A DNA stretch of 43,526 nucleotides from Deltaproteobacteria bacterium (GTDB taxonomy: Bacteria > Desulfobacterota > Desulfarculia > Adiutricales > Adiutricaceae). A program made the translations under genes and the position numbers. Positions 40,394-43,526 of this stretch are shown in pieces. The stretch lies in contig JAITII010000138.1 of assembly GCA_031279515.1 (NCBI GenBank), forward strand, positions 1 to 43,526. The letters run 5' to 3'. Each line of letters begins with the position of its first letter. The first letter of the stretch is position 1. The notes under the pieces are model-generated. The model made no database searches, was not told the origin of the DNA, and was given only the letters and a program-made list of their open reading frames with translations.

Positions 40394-42034
40394 ATGATTT
40401 TAGCGTGTTTGGCTCATCTGGGGAGAGCTGCCATTTTTTTCATGGCAATTTGTGCCTTCTTTTTGTCCCTTTCCCAGCATGTAGAGGCAGATACCAAGAC
40501 GGTTGTGACCAAATATGGCCCTATCATAGGCTTTAATCAAGAAGATATTAGTATATTTAGAGGGATTCCCTACGCTGCCCCGCCCGTAGGCGAGCTGCGC
40601 TTTGCACCACCCCAGGACCCAGGGGCTTTTACGGAACCCTTTGAGGCTAAAGATTACGGAAAAATATGTTACCAGGTACCCGACGGTAATGCCCTCTTAG
40701 GCAGTATCAAAGGTACGCCGCAATCAGAAGACTGCCTTACCTTGAATATTTGGGCCCCCAAGGGGGCCAAACCAGGTGACAAGTTGCCGGTCTTCTTTTA
40801 TATCCACGGCGGCGGTTTTGGCATAGGTACTGGGAGCGGTGTTCTCATCAATGGGAGCAATCTAGCAAAGAGGGACATAATAGTAGTAACTATTAATTAC
40901 CGCTTGGGGGGCTTGGGCTTTTTAGCTACTGACCAAACCCTAAAGCTCTATGGCACCACGGGCAACTGGGGCATTTTGGACCAAATAAAGGCCTTAGAAT
41001 GGGTCAGAGACAACATAGAGGCCTTTGGCGGGGATCCCGCTAAGGTGACAATAGGGGGTGAATCCGCCGGCAGCATGAGCGTCTCCAGCCTCCTTGTAAG
41101 CCCCCTTATCAAGGATAAAGGCCTTTTTAGGGGCGCTATTATGCAAAGCGGGACCTTTGGAGCATATTATAATTGGCCCAATAACCTTAGTTTTGGGGAT
41201 CTTACCCTAGCTTTAAATCAGGGGGCGCTTATTATGGCAATCCTACGCGCCAAAGATGATGCAGAGGGACTTATGATTTTGAGGGCTGCCGACCCGGAGT
41301 TCATAAGCAATGTTACGCAGTTTAATTTTGATTTTTCCAAGTTCGTCCCCTTTTCATTGACCCCTGTCTTTGATGGACATACCCTTCCAGAGGACCCTTT
41401 CTCTGTCGTGTTAAAGGGAGACTACAACAAGGTGAATGTTTTAATAGGCTATAATGGAAACGAGGGCTCTTTGTTCATACCTAATGGAAGCGATCTGGAA
41501 AGCTCTAAAAATCTTCTCGCTTTGACTGCAGGACAGAATGTAACTAATAAATACTGGGATAGATTTCCACCTGACGGGCAGAATACGGAATTGGATAGAT
41601 GCCGCGATTTGACGGGTTTTGTGATGATTCTAGCAGGTGCTAAACGTTTTGCCGATCTACACTCAAGGCACAGCCAGGTGTATTTCTACAATTATTCCTA
41701 TGCAACTTTACTTTTCAAAGCAGGAAATTATGGAGCCTTTCACAGTTCCGAGTTGCCCTTGATCTTTGGCCATCCGGAACTAATGGGATACCAGACGGAA
41801 TATGAATACCGCCTGGGCGAAGATATGCAGACCAGATGGGTTAATTTTATCAAAAATGGGGATCCAAATGTGGGTGATGAGGCACCTACCAAGGTCCACT
41901 GGCCCGTTTATGATCCCGAAAATATGCAAATTATGGATTTTGGCGATGAGGTAATAAGTATTGGCTTACCCAGGGCCGAGGATTTGGATTTTATGGCAGA
42001 ATTGCTCTACGGACCTATCCAAGGGGAAAAATAA
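40394..42034 (+). CDS. Secreted type-B carboxylesterase
   Basis: This 546-residue alpha/beta hydrolase of the carboxylesterase type-B family has an N-terminal signal sequence (about 1-32, hydrophobic core AIFFMAICAFFLSL). Motifs are IFRGIPYAAPPVGELRF, SEDCLTLNIWAP (family signature 2), the oxyanion loop YIHGGGFGIGTGS, and FGGDPAKVTIGGESAGSMSV with nucleophile S224. The acid is E357 in GYNGNEGSLF and the histidine is H450 in GAFHSSELPLIFG. The triad is complete, so it should be an active esterase or lipase outside the cytosol. AAGAGG lies 9 nt upstream of the ATG. The plus-strand gene downstream, TerY-like, is separated by 130 bp of T-rich DNA. Confidence 0.94.
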   Translation: MILACLAHLGRAAIFFMAICAFFLSLSQHVEADTKTVVTKYGPIIGFNQEDISIFRGIPYAAPPVGELRFAPPQDPGAFTEPFEAKDYGKICYQVPDGNALLGSIKGTPQSEDCLTLNIWAPKGAKPGDKLPVFFYIHGGGFGIGTGSGVLINGSNLAKRDIIVVTINYRLGGLGFLATDQTLKLYGTTGNWGILDQIKALEWVRDNIEAFGGDPAKVTIGGESAGSMSVSSLLVSPLIKDKGLFRGAIMQSGTFGAYYNWPNNLSFGDLTLALNQGALIMAILRAKDDAEGLMILRAADPEFISNVTQFNFDFSKFVPFSLTPVFDGHTLPEDPFSVVLKGDYNKVNVLIGYNGNEGSLFIPNGSDLESSKNLLALTAGQNVTNKYWDRFPPDGQNTELDRCRDLTGFVMILAGAKRFADLHSRHSQVYFYNYSYATLLFKAGNYGAFHSSELPLIFGHPELMGYQTEYEYRLGEDMQTRWVNFIKNGDPNVGDEAPTKVHWPVYDPENMQIMDFGDEVISIGLPRAEDLDFMAELLYGPIQGEK

Positions 42035-42110
42035 GCCTTTGGTAAATGGGATTAAGTTTTTAAAGCTTAAAAATAAGCACCAAAGGTTTTTATCTTTTTA
42101 GTTTTTTTAG
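42035..42110 (+). terminator. Probable terminator after the esterase gene
   Basis: CCTTTGGT near 42035 pairs with ACCAAAGG near 42080, enclosing a weaker AAGCTT-centred stem. GTTTTTATCTTTTTAGTTTTTT follows. The stem is loose but the T-rich exit supports termination. Confidence 0.55.
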
Positions 42111-42164
42111 GCGATTTAACACAACTAATAAATTTCATTTTTTAACACTAATACGGGAAGACGC

Positions 42165-43184
42165 ATGCATAGAAGGCTACCAGTTTATTTAGTTTTGGAC
42201 ATTTCTGAGTCCATGATAGGAGAGCCCATTACCATATTGCAAAATGGGGTGGCGCATTTAATAAAAACCCTCAAAAAGAACCCTTATGCCTTGGAATCAA
42301 TGTTTGTAAGCATCATTACCTTTGCTTCTAAGGCCACTGTCATATCGCCTTTGACTGAACTTACACAATTTACGTGTCCGCCTTTGTCTGTGCGACCTGG
42401 CACCTCTTTAGGGGCAGCTTTGAGTTTAGTTAAAAAGCAGATTGAAAAGGAGGTAGTAAAAAATACCCCCACTTCAAAAGGGGACTTTAAGCCTCTGGTA
42501 TTTATTCTCACAGACGGGGAACCCACCGATAATTGGAAGGAGCCTTTGGCCGGACTCCAGGGCACAAAGCCTGTGCCCAATATTATTGCCGTGGGCTGCG
42601 GAGAGGAGGTGGATTTTGGAGTGCTTGTCCAAATTTCCGAAACGGCTATCAACATATCGGATATCACCGAAGACACTATTTACAAGTTTTTTACCTGGAT
42701 GAGTACCAGCGTAGGTCGCCACTCAGAAGCCTTGACGGAAAATAAACCGGAGATTAGTTTATTGAAGACCAAGCTTCCTGGCGGTATAAGTCTTGTAAAG
42801 GCAAGTGATGTCCCGAAAAAGAAAGCTCCGCCTAAGGTCTTTTTAACCGCCACTTGCAGCCGAACCAAGAAAAAGTACGCCTTGATATACCGTTACCAGC
42901 CTGTTACGGAAATGTACCTGGCCTTTAGGGCATATCCGCTACCTGAGGACTTCCCCATGGATGAGGCCTTTAAAGCACCATCTGTTGAAATGTCTAAATT
43001 AGTTGGAACACCCCATTGCCCCTTCTGCGGGGCTGAATTGTGGTACCACTGCGGAGTCTGCGATAATCTTATTTGTTTAAAACTAGATGAATTGGACAAA
43101 TCTGTCACATGTCCCATTTGCCAGAATTCTAGTAAGTTAGGGGGGGGCGGTAGTGGTATTAATCTAAAGGGAACAATAGGTTGA
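42165..43184 (+). CDS. TerY-like VWA protein with C-terminal zinc ribbon
   Basis: This 339-residue protein has an N-terminal von Willebrand A domain: PVYLVLDISESMIGEPI with MIDAS residues D12, S14 and S16, RPGTSLGAALSLV with the MIDAS Thr, and LVFILTDGEPTDNW with D117. A linker and a TerY-C-like zinc-binding tail follow (CPFCGAELWYHCGVCDNLIC, then CPIC; C285, C288, C296, C299, C304, C316, C319), closing with a Gly-rich end. TerY proteins act in tellurium and chemical-stress systems. In many genomes they form a triad with a PP2C phosphatase and a protein kinase. Partners would lie beyond the window edge on the plus strand. GGGAAG lies just upstream of the ATG. It is predicted to be cytosolic because no signal sequence is present. 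Confidence 0.9.
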   Translation: MHRRLPVYLVLDISESMIGEPITILQNGVAHLIKTLKKNPYALESMFVSIITFASKATVISPLTELTQFTCPPLSVRPGTSLGAALSLVKKQIEKEVVKNTPTSKGDFKPLVFILTDGEPTDNWKEPLAGLQGTKPVPNIIAVGCGEEVDFGVLVQISETAINISDITEDTIYKFFTWMSTSVGRHSEALTENKPEISLLKTKLPGGISLVKASDVPKKKAPPKVFLTATCSRTKKKYALIYRYQPVTEMYLAFRAYPLPEDFPMDEAFKAPSVEMSKLVGTPHCPFCGAELWYHCGVCDNLICLKLDELDKSVTCPICQNSSKLGGGGSGINLKGTIG

Positions 43185-43526
43185 TTAATTTGCCGCCAAT
43201 CTGCATGGGGCAAAGTATTCCTGTAATAAAAATCTTGTCTGGGATTTATAAAAAAAGCAAAATGTATTAGCTTGCAAGTCCTTTTGGGCTTACCAAGGCT
43301 TTAAAAAATAGCTTTAGAGATTCATAATAAACTTACGTGATTATCTTGGTAGCCCTTACAGCCAGTTTTTGGGGCTTTAATTTAGGAAAGTATTTGGCTT
43401 ATATGTCGTATCAGTTCACGAGGTAAACTAGAGTCTTTGCTATATATATAGCGTAGATACATTACCCTGGTTGTTACCCTTTATATGGGTGATGCATGCC
43501 TGTCTGTCTTGCGACAGACGAGCACC
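43185..43526. other. Intergenic region at the window end, with a hairpin
   Basis: No gene of convincing composition was found. It includes TATATATATA near 43440 and, at the very end, GTCTGTC-TTGC-GACAGAC (43502-43519), a 7-bp hairpin that may be an attenuator or terminator. It could be the leader of a following TerY-associated gene. Confidence 0.4.

Overview
The window looks like a chromosomal segment of a delta-proteobacterium (Desulfobacterota-like). The evidence is a DUF3786 protein, an IscA/HesB-like protein with a Cys-rich tail, LL-diaminopimelate aminotransferase instead of the Dap succinylase route, the yebC-ruvC-ruvA order, smc-ftsY coupling, and many lipoproteins. This assignment is an inference from family content; there is no rRNA in the window. 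Coding DNA is of intermediate GC and is interrupted by long, very AT-rich intergenic blocks. Several gene remnants suggest a genome undergoing decay, such as a host-associated lineage.

Layout. 1-5057 (minus): an envelope and recombination cluster of MBOAT acyltransferase, small lipoprotein, parvulin lipoprotein, yebC, ruvC and the first 40 codons of ruvA. 5058-8765: a gene graveyard with at least three decayed minus-strand genes, a tRNA-Cys with its terminator, and iteron-like 29-bp repeats. 8766-11744 (plus): acyl-CoA ligase and dapL. 11882-21705 (minus): AEC transporter, lon, IscA-like, DUF3786, rsmE, prmA, amidohydrolase, and a free-standing biotin carrier. 22238-24501 (plus): MFS transporter and a TIGR00282/YmdB-like phosphodiesterase. 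24876-26401 (minus): a low-GC restriction-modification island with an intact methyltransferase and a decayed, truncated nuclease gene coupled to it by an ATGA overlap. 26614-26866: a frameshifted AT-hook gene. 27056-30936 (minus): a two-TM helical protein, a VWA plus substrate-binding-like protein, and TelA. 31638-38512 (minus): smc, ftsY and a histidine kinase, tightly packed. 38945-40069: tRNA-Pro and a prephenate dehydrogenase. 40394-43184 (plus): a secreted type-B carboxylesterase and a TerY-like VWA/zinc-ribbon protein.

Two signals stand out. First, protein-coding sequence carries an excess of perfect short-loop inverted repeats (stems of 22, 16, 14 and 12 bp, one 16-bp stem with a single mismatch, and several of 9 bp). 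They lie in unrelated genes, including conserved stretches where synonymous codon choice makes the palindrome. Second, there are two separate loci of tellurium-resistance-type stress genes (TelA with VWA/SBP and a membrane partner; TerY with zinc ribbon). In addition, unrelated housekeeping proteins (RuvC, FtsY, SMC, parvulin) carry extra low-complexity segments.
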